The notes: generated by a model not told the origin, from the sequence alone. A stretch of 64,000 nucleotides of DNA from Plantactinospora soyae (GCF_014874095.1 NZ_JADBEB010000001.1:4464001-4528000), one strand, 5' to 3'. Positions 1 to 9,445 are shown, counted from the stretch's first letter. Translations and numbers: made by a program.

Positions 1-284
1 ACCCGGTGGGTCTGCCGCAGCCGCTGCTCTTCGCCAACGGCAGCGAGGCGCAGAAGCAGGAACTCGAACTGCGGAAGGCGAACGCCAACGTCGACACCGC
101 CAACTTCGCGATCTTCGAGGCGACCCCGGTTGCGATCAAGGGTGAGCCCCGCAACGCGCAGGCGATCTACGCGGTCCTCGACGCCGCGATGTCCGGAGTA
201 CTGACGAACCCGAACTCGAACATCGACGCGCTGCTCAAGACGGCCGAAGAGAAGGTCAACCAGCTCCTGGCCGCCGAGAGCTGA
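1..284 (+). CDS. sugar ABC transporter substrate-binding protein, C-terminal end (partial)
   Basis: This is the last 94 or so codons of a gene that begins before the window. The visible helical tail (ending in KTAEEKVNQLL) resembles the C-terminus of extracellular sugar-binding proteins of family 1. The assignment rests mainly on context, because the next two genes downstream are MalF- and MalG-type permeases on the same strand. The protein would be a lipid-anchored or secreted receptor delivering a sugar to those permeases. Its signal peptide and ligand pocket lie outside the window, so the substrate cannot be inferred. Confidence 0.75.
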   Translation, partial: PVGLPQPLLFANGSEAQKQELELRKANANVDTANFAIFEATPVAIKGEPRNAQAIYAVLDAAMSGVLTNPNSNIDALLKTAEEKVNQLLAAES

Positions 285-292
285 CCCTCTGT

Positions 293-320
293 GGCGGGAG
301 CCGGCGTGCCGGCTCCCGCC
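293..320. terminator. intercistronic hairpin, 12-bp perfect stem
   Basis: A perfect 12-bp inverted repeat (GGCGGGAGCCGG / CCGGCTCCCGCC) with a 4-nt loop lies 8 bp after the binding-protein stop and 50 bp before the first permease. No T-tract follows. Hairpins at this place in sugar ABC operons commonly stabilise the upstream message or partly terminate, so that binding protein exceeds permease. That role is inferred here. Confidence 0.6.
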
Positions 321-369
321 ACCAGAGCGCACCACACCGTCGACGTCACCGACTTCCGCAGGAGTTGCC

Positions 370-1323
370 TTGGCGCTCACCACCGTCCCGGGTACCAGCA
401 GAGAATCGCCTCGCCCCGCGCCGTCGCGCCCGGCACGATCGGGTACGAGCCTCGGCCGCAAGGTACGGGACAACCTCACCGGGCACACGTTCCTGATCGG
501 GGCCGTGGTCTGCTTCGCCGTCTTCTCCTGGTACCCGATGATCCGCGGCATCGTCATGAGCTTCCAGCGCACCCGGCGGGGCGAGACCACCTGGGTCGGC
601 TGGGAGAACTACTCCCGCATCATCGACGACCCGAGCTTCCTGACCGCCTGGAAGAACACGTTCTACTTCACGGTTCTCGCGCTCGTCCTCGGCTACGCGG
701 TGCCGTTCTTCGTGGCGATCCTGCTCAACGAGTTCCGCCACGCCAAGGGGTACCTGCGGATCCTGGTCTACCTGCCGGTGATGCTGCCGCCGGCCTCGGC
801 GCTCTTCCTCTTCAAGTACTACGCGTACGACCCCAGCGAGGCGGGACTCTTCAACGCGATCCTCAAGGCGCTGCACCTGCCGACCTCGCAGTGGATGCAG
901 TCCCCCGAGATGACGATGCCGGCGATGGTGGTCGCGTCGACCTGGATGAACATGGGCAGCGCGGTGCTGATCTACCTGGCGGCGCTACAGAACATCCCCG
1001 GCGAACTCTACGAGGCGGCCGAGCTCGACGGCGCCGGGATCTGGCGGCGGATCGTGAACGTGACGATCCCGCAGACCCGGCTGATCCTCGCGCTCCTGGC
1101 GATGCTCCAGATCGTCGCCACCATGCAGCTCTTCATCGAGCCGCTGATCCTCGCCAACGGTGCGGGCGCGGAGGACTCCGCGACCTCGGTGGCGTACCTC
1201 ATCTACCAGCACGGGTTCTTCCAGAACGACCTCAACGGTGCTGCGGCGCTCGGGGTGATCATGCTCGTGGTGCTGGCCGGCTTCTCCGCCGTCTACGTGC
1301 GGCTGACCTCGAAACAGGACTAG
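370..1323 (+). CDS. sugar ABC transporter permease, MalF type
   Basis: This is a 317-residue integral membrane protein of the binding-protein-dependent transport family. It has about six hydrophobic segments and an EAA-type loop near residue 216 (EAAELDGAGIWRRI) that contacts the ATPase. The chosen start is TTG at 370, preceded by AGGAG at 360-364. It forms the translocation pore with the protein encoded 12 bp downstream. No ATPase gene is present, which fits actinomycete systems that share a distant MsiK-type ATPase. The substrate is unknown. Confidence 0.9.
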   Translation: MALTTVPGTSRESPRPAPSRPARSGTSLGRKVRDNLTGHTFLIGAVVCFAVFSWYPMIRGIVMSFQRTRRGETTWVGWENYSRIIDDPSFLTAWKNTFYFTVLALVLGYAVPFFVAILLNEFRHAKGYLRILVYLPVMLPPASALFLFKYYAYDPSEAGLFNAILKALHLPTSQWMQSPEMTMPAMVVASTWMNMGSAVLIYLAALQNIPGELYEAAELDGAGIWRRIVNVTIPQTRLILALLAMLQIVATMQLFIEPLILANGAGAEDSATSVAYLIYQHGFFQNDLNGAAALGVIMLVVLAGFSAVYVRLTSKQD

Positions 1324-1335
1324 GACGGGCCACCA

Positions 1336-2223
1336 ATGGCACAGGACTCCGGGACCCGGACCCTCATCTCGCACGCCCAGCTCCGGCGCGGGCGCGGCAA
1401 GTTCCTCTACTGGACGCTGCTCGCCGTCGTCGTCGTGGTGTTCACGCTCGTCTTCCTCGGGCCGCTGTACTGGATGGTCACCGGTGCGCTGAAGTCCGGT
1501 CAGGAGATCGCGCAGACCCCGCCGTCGCTGTTCCCGAAGGACCCCCAGCCGCAGAACTACATCGACGCGTGGAACAACCTCGACCTCGCCAAGCTGCTCT
1601 TCAACACGTTCTACTACGCGGCCGGCGCGCTGGTGTTCCAGCTCGTCCTCGACACCGCCGCGGCGTACAGCCTGTCGAAGCTCCGACCGATCTTCGGCAA
1701 CGCGATCCTCGGCCTGATGCTGGCGACGCTGATGATCCCGGCGATGGTGCTCATCGTCCCGCAGTACGTGACCGTGATCGACCTGCCGATCGTGCACATC
1801 AACCTGCTCGACTCGCCCTTCGTGATCTGGCTGCCCCTGGTCGCGAACGCGTTCAACATCTTCCTGCTGAAACGGTTCTTCGACTCGATCCCGGAGGAGC
1901 TGATGTCGGCGGCCGTGATGGACGGGGCGACGCCGCTGCGTACGCTCTGGTCGATCATCCTGCCGATGTCGCGCCCCATCCTCGGCGTCGTCTCGATCTT
2001 CGCCGTGACGGCGGTCTGGAAGGACTTCCTCTGGCCGAAGCTGGTCATGCCGTCGCCCGAGACCCGGACGGTCAGCGTCGGCATCTACGCCTTCGCCGGC
2101 GGTACGCCGATGAACGTCGTGATCGCCGCCTCGGTCATCGCCGCGATCCCGACCGTCATCATCTTCCTGCTCTTCCAGCGGAACATCATGTCCGGCCTGA
2201 CCACCGGCAGCCTCAAGGGATAG
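1336..2223 (+). CDS. sugar ABC transporter permease, MalG type
   Basis: This 295-residue permease follows the MalF-type gene after 12 bp and completes the pore. A hydrophobic segment near residues 30-50 opens the protein. The cytoplasmic EAA-like loop reads SAAVMDGATPLRTLWSIILP, which is typical of the carbohydrate uptake-1 family. It is the last gene of the operon; the following gene on the strand encodes an unrelated exported protein. Without the full binding protein the transported sugar cannot be named. Confidence 0.9.
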   Translation: MAQDSGTRTLISHAQLRRGRGKFLYWTLLAVVVVVFTLVFLGPLYWMVTGALKSGQEIAQTPPSLFPKDPQPQNYIDAWNNLDLAKLLFNTFYYAAGALVFQLVLDTAAAYSLSKLRPIFGNAILGLMLATLMIPAMVLIVPQYVTVIDLPIVHINLLDSPFVIWLPLVANAFNIFLLKRFFDSIPEELMSAAVMDGATPLRTLWSIILPMSRPILGVVSIFAVTAVWKDFLWPKLVMPSPETRTVSVGIYAFAGGTPMNVVIAASVIAAIPTVIIFLLFQRNIMSGLTTGSLKG

Positions 2224-2374
2224 CCAGCGGTTGGGCGCAAGCCGCGTCGAGTGGCTCAGCCGAAGGTTGGACCGGGCGGGCATCCCCGGCCACCAATGGA
2301 CGATGTGGGCGAACCGGTCATCACCGTACGGTCGATCGCATCCAATCCGGCGAAGCGATAGCGAGGTGTTCCTG

Positions 2375-2887
2375 ATGCCCGGAGACGACGACATGATTCC
2401 CGGACACGACCGGCGGCGGTTCCTGGGGCGTACGGCCGGTGCCGGCGCGGTGGCGATCGGTGCGGCGATGGCGGCGAGCGGGTTGGCAGAGGCTTCCCCA
2501 CCCGACCATCGACAGCCGGACAGCCCGGTCGTGGGTACCTGGCGCGGCGTCGTCACATTGCCGCACGAGGAGGAGGTGGCCCTGCTCACGTTCCTGCCGG
2601 GCGGCTTCTTCCTCTCCTTCGCCCAGGGGATCCACATCGCCACGGGGCGGTGGAGGGCCACCGGGCGACGCACGGTCACGTTCACCCTGTGGCAGGTGCT
2701 GCCGGACGACCTGAAGGGGTTGCCGCTGCGTTACAACGGCGAGGTCCGGGCCCTGCACCACGCAGAGGTACGCGGCGACGAGCTGACCAGCGAGGGCACC
2801 TACCGGGGGCTCGACATCGACGGCAACGAGACCGGCCGGGGACCGGTGTCCGCCCGGGCCACCCGGTTCGACATCGGCACGTTCTGA
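2375..2887 (+). CDS. Tat-exported small hypothetical protein
   Basis: A 170-residue protein starts with a twin-arginine signal (HDRRRFLGR, then a hydrophobic Ala/Gly-rich stretch ending near ASGLAEA). The mature part of about 130 residues is rich in short beta-type segments (VGTWRGVVTLP, GRWRATGRRTVTFTLW, DELTSEGTYRG), compatible with a small calycin-like barrel. I do not recognise a named family. ATG at 2375 is chosen. ATG at 2393, 8 bp after GGAG, is an equally good start and keeps the whole signal peptide. It converges on the response-regulator gene across a palindromic terminator. Confidence 0.7.
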   Translation: MPGDDDMIPGHDRRRFLGRTAGAGAVAIGAAMAASGLAEASPPDHRQPDSPVVGTWRGVVTLPHEEEVALLTFLPGGFFLSFAQGIHIATGRWRATGRRTVTFTLWQVLPDDLKGLPLRYNGEVRALHHAEVRGDELTSEGTYRGLDIDGNETGRGPVSARATRFDIGTF

Positions 2888-2897
2888 GCCGCCGGGC

Positions 2898-2927
2898 GGA
2901 CCGGACCGGACCGGTCCGGTCCGGTCC
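2898..2927. terminator. 30-bp perfect palindrome between convergent genes
   Basis: Three GGACC units run into three GGTCC units, forming 15-bp arms with no loop, between the stop at 2887 and the opposing stop at 2935. The placement suits a bidirectional terminator. The 5-bp periodicity suggests it grew by slippage. Confidence 0.5.
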
Positions 2928-2934
2928 AGTCCGG

Positions 2935-3585
2935 TCAGCGGACCAGACCGGCGCGGTACGCCAGGATCGCCGCCTGCACCCGGTTCGTCAGTTGGAGCTT
3001 GGCGAGGAGCCGACTGATATGGCTCTTCACGGTGGCTTCGCTCAGGTACAGCCGCTGGCCGATGTCGCGGTTCGTGAGGCCCTCGCCGAGCGCGACGAGC
3101 ACCTCCCGCTCCTTGCCGGTGAGCACGTCGAGCCGCTTGAGCGCCTCCTGGCGGCGCGGGTTGGCCGGCTCGGCGAACCGTTGCAGCAACTTGCGGGTGA
3201 CCTGCGGCGACAGCATCGCGTCCCCGGCGGCGGCGCTGCGTACCGCGGCGGCCATCTGATCGGCGGTGGCGTCCTTGAGCAGAAAACCGACCGCGCCGTG
3301 CCGCAGCGCGGTCGCCACGTACTCGTCGAGGTCGAAGGTGGTCAGCACGACCACCTTCGGCGGTGCCGCGAACCGGGACAGCGCGGCCGTCGCGCCGAGT
3401 CCATCGGCGCGGGGCATCCGGATGTCCATCAGCACCACGTCGGGGCGCAACTCGTACGCCTGCCGTACGGCCTCGTCCCCGTTGCCGGCCTCGCCGACCA
3501 CCTCGATGTCGTCGTACGCGTCCATGATGGTGCGGAGCATCGCTCGGACCATCCACTCGTCGTCCACGACCAGCAGCCGGATCAC
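2935..3585 (-). CDS. NarL/LuxR-family response regulator
   Basis: A 216-residue two-domain regulator. The receiver domain (1-120) has the acidic pocket VVDDE and the phospho-acceptor Asp54 in VVLMDIRMPRADG. A LuxR-type helix-turn-helix fills residues 150-212 (LTGKEREVLVALGEGLTNRDIG, then SEATVKSHISRLL). The GTG start overlaps the TGA stop of the kinase gene by 4 bp (GTGA), so the pair is probably translationally coupled. Its targets are unknown; the divergent membrane-protein gene beyond the kinase is a natural candidate. Confidence 0.93.
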   Translation of the reverse strand: MIRLLVVDDEWMVRAMLRTIMDAYDDIEVVGEAGNGDEAVRQAYELRPDVVLMDIRMPRADGLGATAALSRFAAPPKVVVLTTFDLDEYVATALRHGAVGFLLKDATADQMAAAVRSAAAGDAMLSPQVTRKLLQRFAEPANPRRQEALKRLDVLTGKEREVLVALGEGLTNRDIGQRLYLSEATVKSHISRLLAKLQLTNRVQAAILAYRAGLVR

Positions 3586-4745
3586 GACAGCACCTCCAGG
3601 TCCGGGCCTGTCACCGGTAGCCGGGCCGACACCTCGAACCCACCGCTGTCCAGGCGACGGGTGCCCAGCGTGCCGCCGACCAGCCGGACGCGTTCGGCGA
3701 TACCGAGCAGCCCGTGCCCACCGCCCGGTGCCACCCCCGGTGCCCTGGTGCCGCCGTCGTCGCGGACCACCAGCCGGAGTCCGTCCCCGTCCGACTTGAG
3801 CACCACGCTGGTCCGGGCGTCGTACGCATGCTTGTGCACGTTCGTCAGCGCCTCCTGCACCACCCGGTAGATCGCGTGCTGTACCAGGGCCGGGGCGGTG
3901 AGCCCGGCGGAGACGGAGAGTTCGACGGTGTGCCCGAGCGCTCGGGAGGCGTCCACCAGCTCGGGCAGGTCACCGATGCCGGGCTGCGGGCGCAGCGGCG
4001 CGGCGGCACCGTCGCGCAGCACGCCGACCAGGGTGCGCAACTCGGCCAGCGCCTCCCGGCCGATGCCCTGGATCCGGCCGGCGATGGCCACCGCGTCCCG
4101 ACCCCGCGCCGACTCGAGCGCGGTGGCGTGCAGCACCATCAGCGCCACCCGATGGGTTACCACGTCGTGCATGTCCCGGGCGATCTGGGCCCGCTCCTGC
4201 GCCCGGGCCTGGTCGATCCGGAGCCGTTCCTCGCGCGCGTTGCGCCGGACCCGCTCCTCCAGGTTCGCCAGCACCTCCCGGCGGGACGTCAGGTAGAGGC
4301 CCACCAGGACCGGCAGGATGCTGAGGGCGACACTGAGCGGTACGCCCGCGTCGCCGCCGTTGGACCGCCAGATCGGCCAGGCCGTAGCGGCCACCATCAG
4401 GGCGGTGAGCGGGAACCGCAGCCAGGTCCGGCGCAGGTGGGCACCGACGGAGAACTGCGCCAGTAGCAACCCCGGCCACGCCCCCACGACGATCCAGCAG
4501 AGCAGCGCGGAGCCGTACAGCAGCAGTGGCCGGTCGCGCCGGACCAGCACGGCGAGTCCGCTGAGCAACCCGAGGGCCAGGTTGACCACCAGCGGGGCGC
4601 GGTGGTTGACGATGGGGGAGCCGTTGAACAGCCCGGACTGGAGCCCGTCCCACGCACCGGCGAGTACGCAGACCGCAGCGAGCGTCAGGTCCACTGCGCG
4701 GCGCTGGCGAGGGCCCATGCCGGAGAAGTCTATGCAGGTCGCCAT
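3582..4745 (-). CDS. sensor histidine kinase, NarL-partner type
   Basis: A 387-residue kinase with four or more N-terminal membrane segments, a HisKA_3 dimerisation motif (QIARDMHDVVTHRV, with the phosphorylatable His) and a C-terminal ATPase domain (VVQEALTNVHKHA; GGHGLLGIAERVRLVGG). The reading frame stays open upstream to 4829, but ATG at 4745 has GAGGTGG four bases before it and is chosen. The protein autophosphorylates and signals to the adjacent regulator. The membrane region is short of extracytoplasmic loops, so the stimulus may be sensed in or at the membrane. Confidence 0.9.
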   Translation of the reverse strand: MATCIDFSGMGPRQRRAVDLTLAAVCVLAGAWDGLQSGLFNGSPIVNHRAPLVVNLALGLLSGLAVLVRRDRPLLLYGSALLCWIVVGAWPGLLLAQFSVGAHLRRTWLRFPLTALMVAATAWPIWRSNGGDAGVPLSVALSILPVLVGLYLTSRREVLANLEERVRRNAREERLRIDQARAQERAQIARDMHDVVTHRVALMVLHATALESARGRDAVAIAGRIQGIGREALAELRTLVGVLRDGAAAPLRPQPGIGDLPELVDASRALGHTVELSVSAGLTAPALVQHAIYRVVQEALTNVHKHAYDARTSVVLKSDGDGLRLVVRDDGGTRAPGVAPGGGHGLLGIAERVRLVGGTLGTRRLDSGGFEVSARLPVTGPDLEVLS

Positions 4746-4872
4746 GGTGCCACCTCGGCCGTTGGACTCATCCGAAAGTAGTGCCGGGGTACCGGCAACA
4801 CACGACCATCGAGTGGCGCTTCGAATCACGTCGGCCGATGGCCGGCGGTTCGGTCGTACCTAGCGTCGAGGC

Positions 4873-5736
4873 ATGTCTTCCGATGTCCTACCCGAGGCCG
4901 CCGACCGGTCCACCCGTACTGCCGTTCCGACGCTGCACTGGCTCTTCGTCGGCTTCGCCGCGCTGACCGTCGGGATGCTGCTGAACGGCTCCGACGCTGC
5001 CCCACTCCGGGCGGCAGCGCTGTTCGGCTACCCGGTGGCGGCGGTGCTGTCGGTGGTCGCCGCGCTGGGCGGGCCGGAGCGCGGGCGCCGGATCGCCATC
5101 GTGCTGCACCTGGTCCTGGCGCCGGCGCAGTTCGTCTTCAGCATCCCGGCCCCGATCGCGCTGCTCGGCATTCCGCTGTCGCTGACGATCCTGGCGCTCA
5201 GCCGGCCGAGATTTCCCCGGATGGCGCCCCGGACCCGGAAGGTCTGGCTGACCCTGCACGTCGGGTTCAGCGTGGGCTGGCTCGGCGTGGGGCTCACCAT
5301 GACGGTACTGGCGATCCTCGGCACCACCACCGACTCGCACACGCTCCGGCACGGCGTCTACGAGGTGTTGCACGTGGTGGACCTTGCGGCGGCGATCCCG
5401 TCGATGTTCCTGTCCATCATCACCGGCCTGGTCGTCTCACTCGGTACGAAGTGGGGCCTGGTCCGGCACTGGTGGGTGCTGGCCAAGTTCGCCATCTCGG
5501 TGAGCATCCCGCTGCTAGCCGGCACCGTGGAGAGCGCGCTCGCCGACGAGTTGGCCCGGCGTACGGTCGAGCCGACCGGGGTGCCGGGAAGCAGCGGGGT
5601 GGCGCTGGCGGCCTGCCTGGCCGCGTTCACCGTCGCGCTGTGGGTCGCCACCGTGCTGTCCGTGGTCAAGCCGGCGAACCGAACCCGTTGGGGCCGGGCG
5701 GCCGAGGCGCGGGAGCGGGCGACGCGCAGGGGCTGA
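4873..5736 (+). CDS. multi-pass membrane protein, DUF2269-like
   Basis: A 287-residue protein with about seven hydrophobic segments and a basic C-terminal tail (RWGRAAEARERATRRG). The central part (KVWLTLHVGFSVGWLGVGL, then HVVDLAAAIPSMFLSIITGL) resembles the small predicted membrane proteins often labelled DUF2269, which have conserved His residues within the membrane. It is transcribed divergently from the two-component pair with about 130 bp between starts, so it may be regulated by that pair. No enzymatic function can be assigned. Confidence 0.75.
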   Translation: MSSDVLPEAADRSTRTAVPTLHWLFVGFAALTVGMLLNGSDAAPLRAAALFGYPVAAVLSVVAALGGPERGRRIAIVLHLVLAPAQFVFSIPAPIALLGIPLSLTILALSRPRFPRMAPRTRKVWLTLHVGFSVGWLGVGLTMTVLAILGTTTDSHTLRHGVYEVLHVVDLAAAIPSMFLSIITGLVVSLGTKWGLVRHWWVLAKFAISVSIPLLAGTVESALADELARRTVEPTGVPGSSGVALAACLAAFTVALWVATVLSVVKPANRTRWGRAAEARERATRRG

Positions 5737-5767
5737 CAGACAGGTCGGGGCCGAAGCGGTCGGGGGG

Positions 5768-6154
5768 TCAGGCGACTCGGAGCCGGGTTACGGATGCCAA
5801 CCGGGTGCTGTCGACGGCACCGGTGACCTCGTTGGGACGGTCGATTGGCGGCGACGTCGACTCCGCCGCACCGACACCTGCCGGGTCCGGCGCGTCCGCC
5901 TCCGGAGTCGGCCCATCCGACGGCCCGGCGGTGACGGTCGAGTCGACGGACGTCAGGATCTCGTCGAGCGTCGAGGCGAGCCTGCGCGCGTCACCGACGT
6001 CCAGCCGGAAGGATCCCCGGCACACCGGTCCGAGCCACAGGGACATCACGACGGTGCCACGCTCGCTGTGATAACTGACCCGCATCGTCCGGTCGCCGCC
6101 GCGCGTATCAGTGAACAGATCACCGAAGCTCGGCATCGGCAGTACCTCGCTCAT
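5768..6154 (-). CDS. small hypothetical protein
   Basis: A 128-residue protein with a folded-looking first half (FGDLFTDTRGGDRTMRVSYH, GTVVMSLWLGPVCRGSFRLD, DARRLASTLDEILTSVD) and a Pro/Asp/Ser-rich tail. The beta-strand/helix pattern is seen in small uncharacterised actinobacterial proteins. I do not recognise a family. ATG at 6154 is used; ATG at 6136 has a better-spaced GAGG. The gene diverges from the SARP regulator across about 125 bp and converges on the membrane-protein gene. Confidence 0.6.
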   Translation of the reverse strand: MSEVLPMPSFGDLFTDTRGGDRTMRVSYHSERGTVVMSLWLGPVCRGSFRLDVGDARRLASTLDEILTSVDSTVTAGPSDGPTPEADAPDPAGVGAAESTSPPIDRPNEVTGAVDSTRLASVTRLRVA

Positions 6155-6280
6155 GGTTCCAGGATGCGCGAAGAGCGGTCGGCTGGGAAGGGCCGACAAC
6201 CGGGGAGCGGGCCCGGGCCGGGGTCCCGTCGGTGGGTCGACCCCTTGCCTCGGTACCCGCCGCACGCCACGCTGTTAGGC

Positions 6281-9200
6281 ATGGGGGACGGCATGACCGT
6301 AGCTCGGGAGGACCTTTCCGGCGCGCCTTCCGGTGCTGTGGGCGGTGACGGCGGTGACGCCGTACGGGTGGAGATCCTCGGGTCGGTACGGGCGTGGCGC
6401 GGCGAGCGCCTCATCGCCTTCTCCTCGCCCGGTCAGCGCACGGTTCTCGGCCTGCTGGCTCTCGCGGCGGGCCGGCCGATGACCCGAGCGGAGATCATCG
6501 ACACGCTCTGGGACGACAGCCGGTCGCCACCGACCGCGACGAACATCATCCAGACCCACGTCAAGAACCTCCGTCGCCTGCTCGAACCCGGTCGCCCGAC
6601 CCATACCCGCAGCGCCGTCCTGCCCCGGATCGGGGACGGGTACGCGATGGCCGTACCGGCGCAGAACCTCGATCTGCTCCTCTTCCGTCAACTCGCCGGC
6701 ACGGCCGCCGAGGCACAGCGTCGGGGTGACCCGTCCAGCGCGGCCCGACTGTGGCAGCGGGCGTTGGCGCTCTGGCGTGGTGCGCCGCTCGTCGACGTCC
6801 CGTTGCTGGCCCGGCATCCGAAGGTCATCGCGCTGCTGGAGGAGCGGCGGGCGGCGGTGACCCGGTACGGCGAGGTCATGATCGCCATCGGCCGGGCGGC
6901 GGACGTGCTGCCGGCGCTGGAGGAGGCCGCCGGGCAGAGCCCGCTCGACGAGACGGCCCAGGGCCTGTTGATCCGGGCCTACCACGCCATGGGGCGGCGG
7001 GACCGGGCCGTCTCCGCCTTCCGGGAGGTCCGTCGGCGGCTCGTCGAGGAGTTGGGGGTCGAACCCGGACCCGAGCTGACCGGTGCCTATCGCGCCGCGC
7101 TGCGTACCCGGGACCAGGGCACGCCAGCTCCGGCCCAGCCGGCCGGGCGGCCGCAGGCGGAACCGGTCCGAAAGTCCGGCCCCGCGCAGCTTCCCGCGGA
7201 CGTGTCCGGCTTCATCGGACGCTCGGCCGAGGTGTCCATGTTGGACCGGCTGCTGCTGCGGCCGCCGGAGGAGGGCTCCGCGGAACCGTCCGCGGTACCG
7301 ACGGTCGTGCTGTCCGGCACCGCCGGGGTGGGGAAGACCGCCCTCGCGCTGCGCTGGGGCCACCGCGCCCGACACCGGTTCCCCGACGGGCAGCTCTACG
7401 TGAACCTCCGTGGCTACGACATCGCCCAGCCGATGCCACCACGGGAGGCACTGGCCGGGTTCGTCCGCGCCCTGGGTGTGCCCGGCAGCGAGGTCCCGTT
7501 CGACCTCGACGAGTGCGCCGCGCGGTACCGCAGCCAACTGGACGGCCGGCGGATGCTGATCGTCCTGGACAACGCGGCATCGGTGGAGCAGGTACGCCCA
7601 CTGCTTCCGGGCAGCGCCTCCTGTGCCGTACTGGTCACCAGCCGGGACACCCTCGCCGGCCTGGTCGCCCGGGACGGCGCGGACCGGATCGGACTCGACC
7701 TGCTCTCCACCGCCGACTCCGTCGAACTGCTCTGGCGGACTCTCGGTGAACGGGTCGCCCGGGAGTCCGAGGCTGCCGCCGCACTCGCCGGTCGCTGCGC
7801 GCGGCTGCCGCTGGCCCTGCGGGTCGCCGCCGAACTCATCCTCACCCGGCCGAGCGCGCCGCTGGCCGTACTGGTCCGGGAACTGGCCGACGAGCAGGGT
7901 CGGCTCCACCTGCTCGACGCCGGTGGCGATCCACGGACCGGAGTCCGGGCGGTGCTGTCCTGGTCGTACCGGCAACTGGCGCCGGCCACCGCGCGGGCCT
8001 TCCGGATGCTGGGCCTGCACCCGGGGCCGGACATCGACCGGTACGCGGCAGCCGCCTTCCTCGGCACCGAACCCGAGCCGGCCCGACAACTGCTCGACAC
8101 GCTCGCCCGGGCACACCTCGTGCAGCCCGAGGGCGATCAGCGGTACGCCTTCCACGACCTGCTCCGCGCGTACGCGGCCGAACGCTCGGCGGCCGACGAG
8201 TCACCGGCCGAGGCCGATGCCGCCCTGGACCGCCTGTTCGACTACGAACTCTTCGCCGTGGCGGCGGCGATGGACATGTTGTACCCGGCGGAGCGGCACC
8301 GCCGCCCACAGGTCGGTACGCCGTCGGTGACCCCGGCACCGATCACGGATCCGCAGGCCGCCCGGGAGTGGCTGGACGCCGAACGGGCGACCCTGGTCGC
8401 GACGGCGGTCCGGGCAGCCGAACGCGGCCGGCCCTCGCACGCCATCCGGATGACCCTGACGATGCTGCGGTACCTGGAGAGCGGCGGCTACTTCGCCGAG
8501 GCCGAACGGATGCACGAGCACGCCCTGGACGCGGCGCGGAACACCGGTGACCGGATCACCGAGGCGCACCTGTTGACCGGGCTCGCCGTGATGTGCGCCC
8601 AGCAGGGCCGCTACGCCCCCGCGATCGAGCGCCTGCGCCGGGCGGTCCTGCTCTGCCGCGAGTACGGCGACAGCGCGGGTGAGGCCCGGGCGCTGGGCAA
8701 CCTCGGCCACGTCCACCAGCGCCAGGGCCGGTACGCGGAGGCCGCTGTGGCGCTGCGGGACGCCCTGCTGCTGTGCCGGCGGGTCGGTGACCGGGCCGGC
8801 GAGACCCGGGCGGCGGGCAACCTCGGCCATGTGCTGCTGCGGCAGGGCGGCTACCGCGAGGCGGCGGTCCATCTGCGGAGCTCCGCGATCCTGTGCCAAC
8901 GGATCGGGGACACCACCGGAGAGGCGTACGCGCTGGCCAGCCTCGGTGAGCTGCACGTGCGCGTCGGACGGCTGCCGAGGGCCGCCAGCCGGTACCAGCG
9001 GTCACTGGCGCTGTTCGAGGCGGTCGGGGACCGGGCCGGGGAGGCGCACGCCCTGGACGGTCTCGGTCGGGTCCGGCTCCGGCAGGACGACCACGCCGCC
9101 GCGCTGATCGCCATCGAGCAGGCGCTCACCCTGCTGCGCCGGGTCGGTGAACGGGCCGGCGAGGCGTCGTCGACCAACAGCCTCGGTGAGTTGCTGTACC

Positions 9201-9445
9201 GCCTCGGCCAGCCCGTACGGGCGCGGTCGGAGCACTCCACCGCGCTCACCCTGGCCAGCGAGATCGGGGACCCGTACGAGCAGGCCCGGGCGCACGCCGG
9301 ACTGGCTCGGGCGTACCGGGCGACCGGTGACCTCGAAGGTGCCGCGACGCACTGCAACTCGGCGAACGCGCTGTACCTGATGCTCGGGGTGCCCGAGGCG
9401 ACCGAGTGCCGCGAGGAGCTGGCCATCCTCGACCGTCAGGCCTGA
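6281..9445 (+). CDS. SARP-family transcriptional regulator with NB-ARC and TPR domains (AfsR-like)
   Basis: About 1054 residues. An OmpR-type winged helix (about 28-115; RTVLGLLALAAGRPMTRAEI) is followed by a bacterial transcriptional activator domain (about 120-265). An NB-ARC ATPase module carries the P-loop GTAGVGKTAL near residue 346 and a LIVLDN Walker B. The C-terminal third is TPR repeats, each about 40 residues (LGNLGHVHQRQGRYAEAA and variants). ATG at 6281 is chosen; ATG at 6293 follows a GGGGGA and is an alternative. Such proteins usually activate secondary-metabolite or developmental genes. The prenyltransferase unit just downstream is a plausible but unproven target. Confidence 0.92.
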   Translation: MGDGMTVAREDLSGAPSGAVGGDGGDAVRVEILGSVRAWRGERLIAFSSPGQRTVLGLLALAAGRPMTRAEIIDTLWDDSRSPPTATNIIQTHVKNLRRLLEPGRPTHTRSAVLPRIGDGYAMAVPAQNLDLLLFRQLAGTAAEAQRRGDPSSAARLWQRALALWRGAPLVDVPLLARHPKVIALLEERRAAVTRYGEVMIAIGRAADVLPALEEAAGQSPLDETAQGLLIRAYHAMGRRDRAVSAFREVRRRLVEELGVEPGPELTGAYRAALRTRDQGTPAPAQPAGRPQAEPVRKSGPAQLPADVSGFIGRSAEVSMLDRLLLRPPEEGSAEPSAVPTVVLSGTAGVGKTALALRWGHRARHRFPDGQLYVNLRGYDIAQPMPPREALAGFVRALGVPGSEVPFDLDECAARYRSQLDGRRMLIVLDNAASVEQVRPLLPGSASCAVLVTSRDTLAGLVARDGADRIGLDLLSTADSVELLWRTLGERVARESEAAAALAGRCARLPLALRVAAELILTRPSAPLAVLVRELADEQGRLHLLDAGGDPRTGVRAVLSWSYRQLAPATARAFRMLGLHPGPDIDRYAAAAFLGTEPEPARQLLDTLARAHLVQPEGDQRYAFHDLLRAYAAERSAADESPAEADAALDRLFDYELFAVAAAMDMLYPAERHRRPQVGTPSVTPAPITDPQAAREWLDAERATLVATAVRAAERGRPSHAIRMTLTMLRYLESGGYFAEAERMHEHALDAARNTGDRITEAHLLTGLAVMCAQQGRYAPAIERLRRAVLLCREYGDSAGEARALGNLGHVHQRQGRYAEAAVALRDALLLCRRVGDRAGETRAAGNLGHVLLRQGGYREAAVHLRSSAILCQRIGDTTGEAYALASLGELHVRVGRLPRAASRYQRSLALFEAVGDRAGEAHALDGLGRVRLRQDDHAAALIAIEQALTLLRRVGERAGEASSTNSLGELLYRLGQPVRARSEHSTALTLASEIGDPYEQARAHAGLARAYRATGDLEGAATHCNSANALYLMLGVPEATECREELAILDRQA

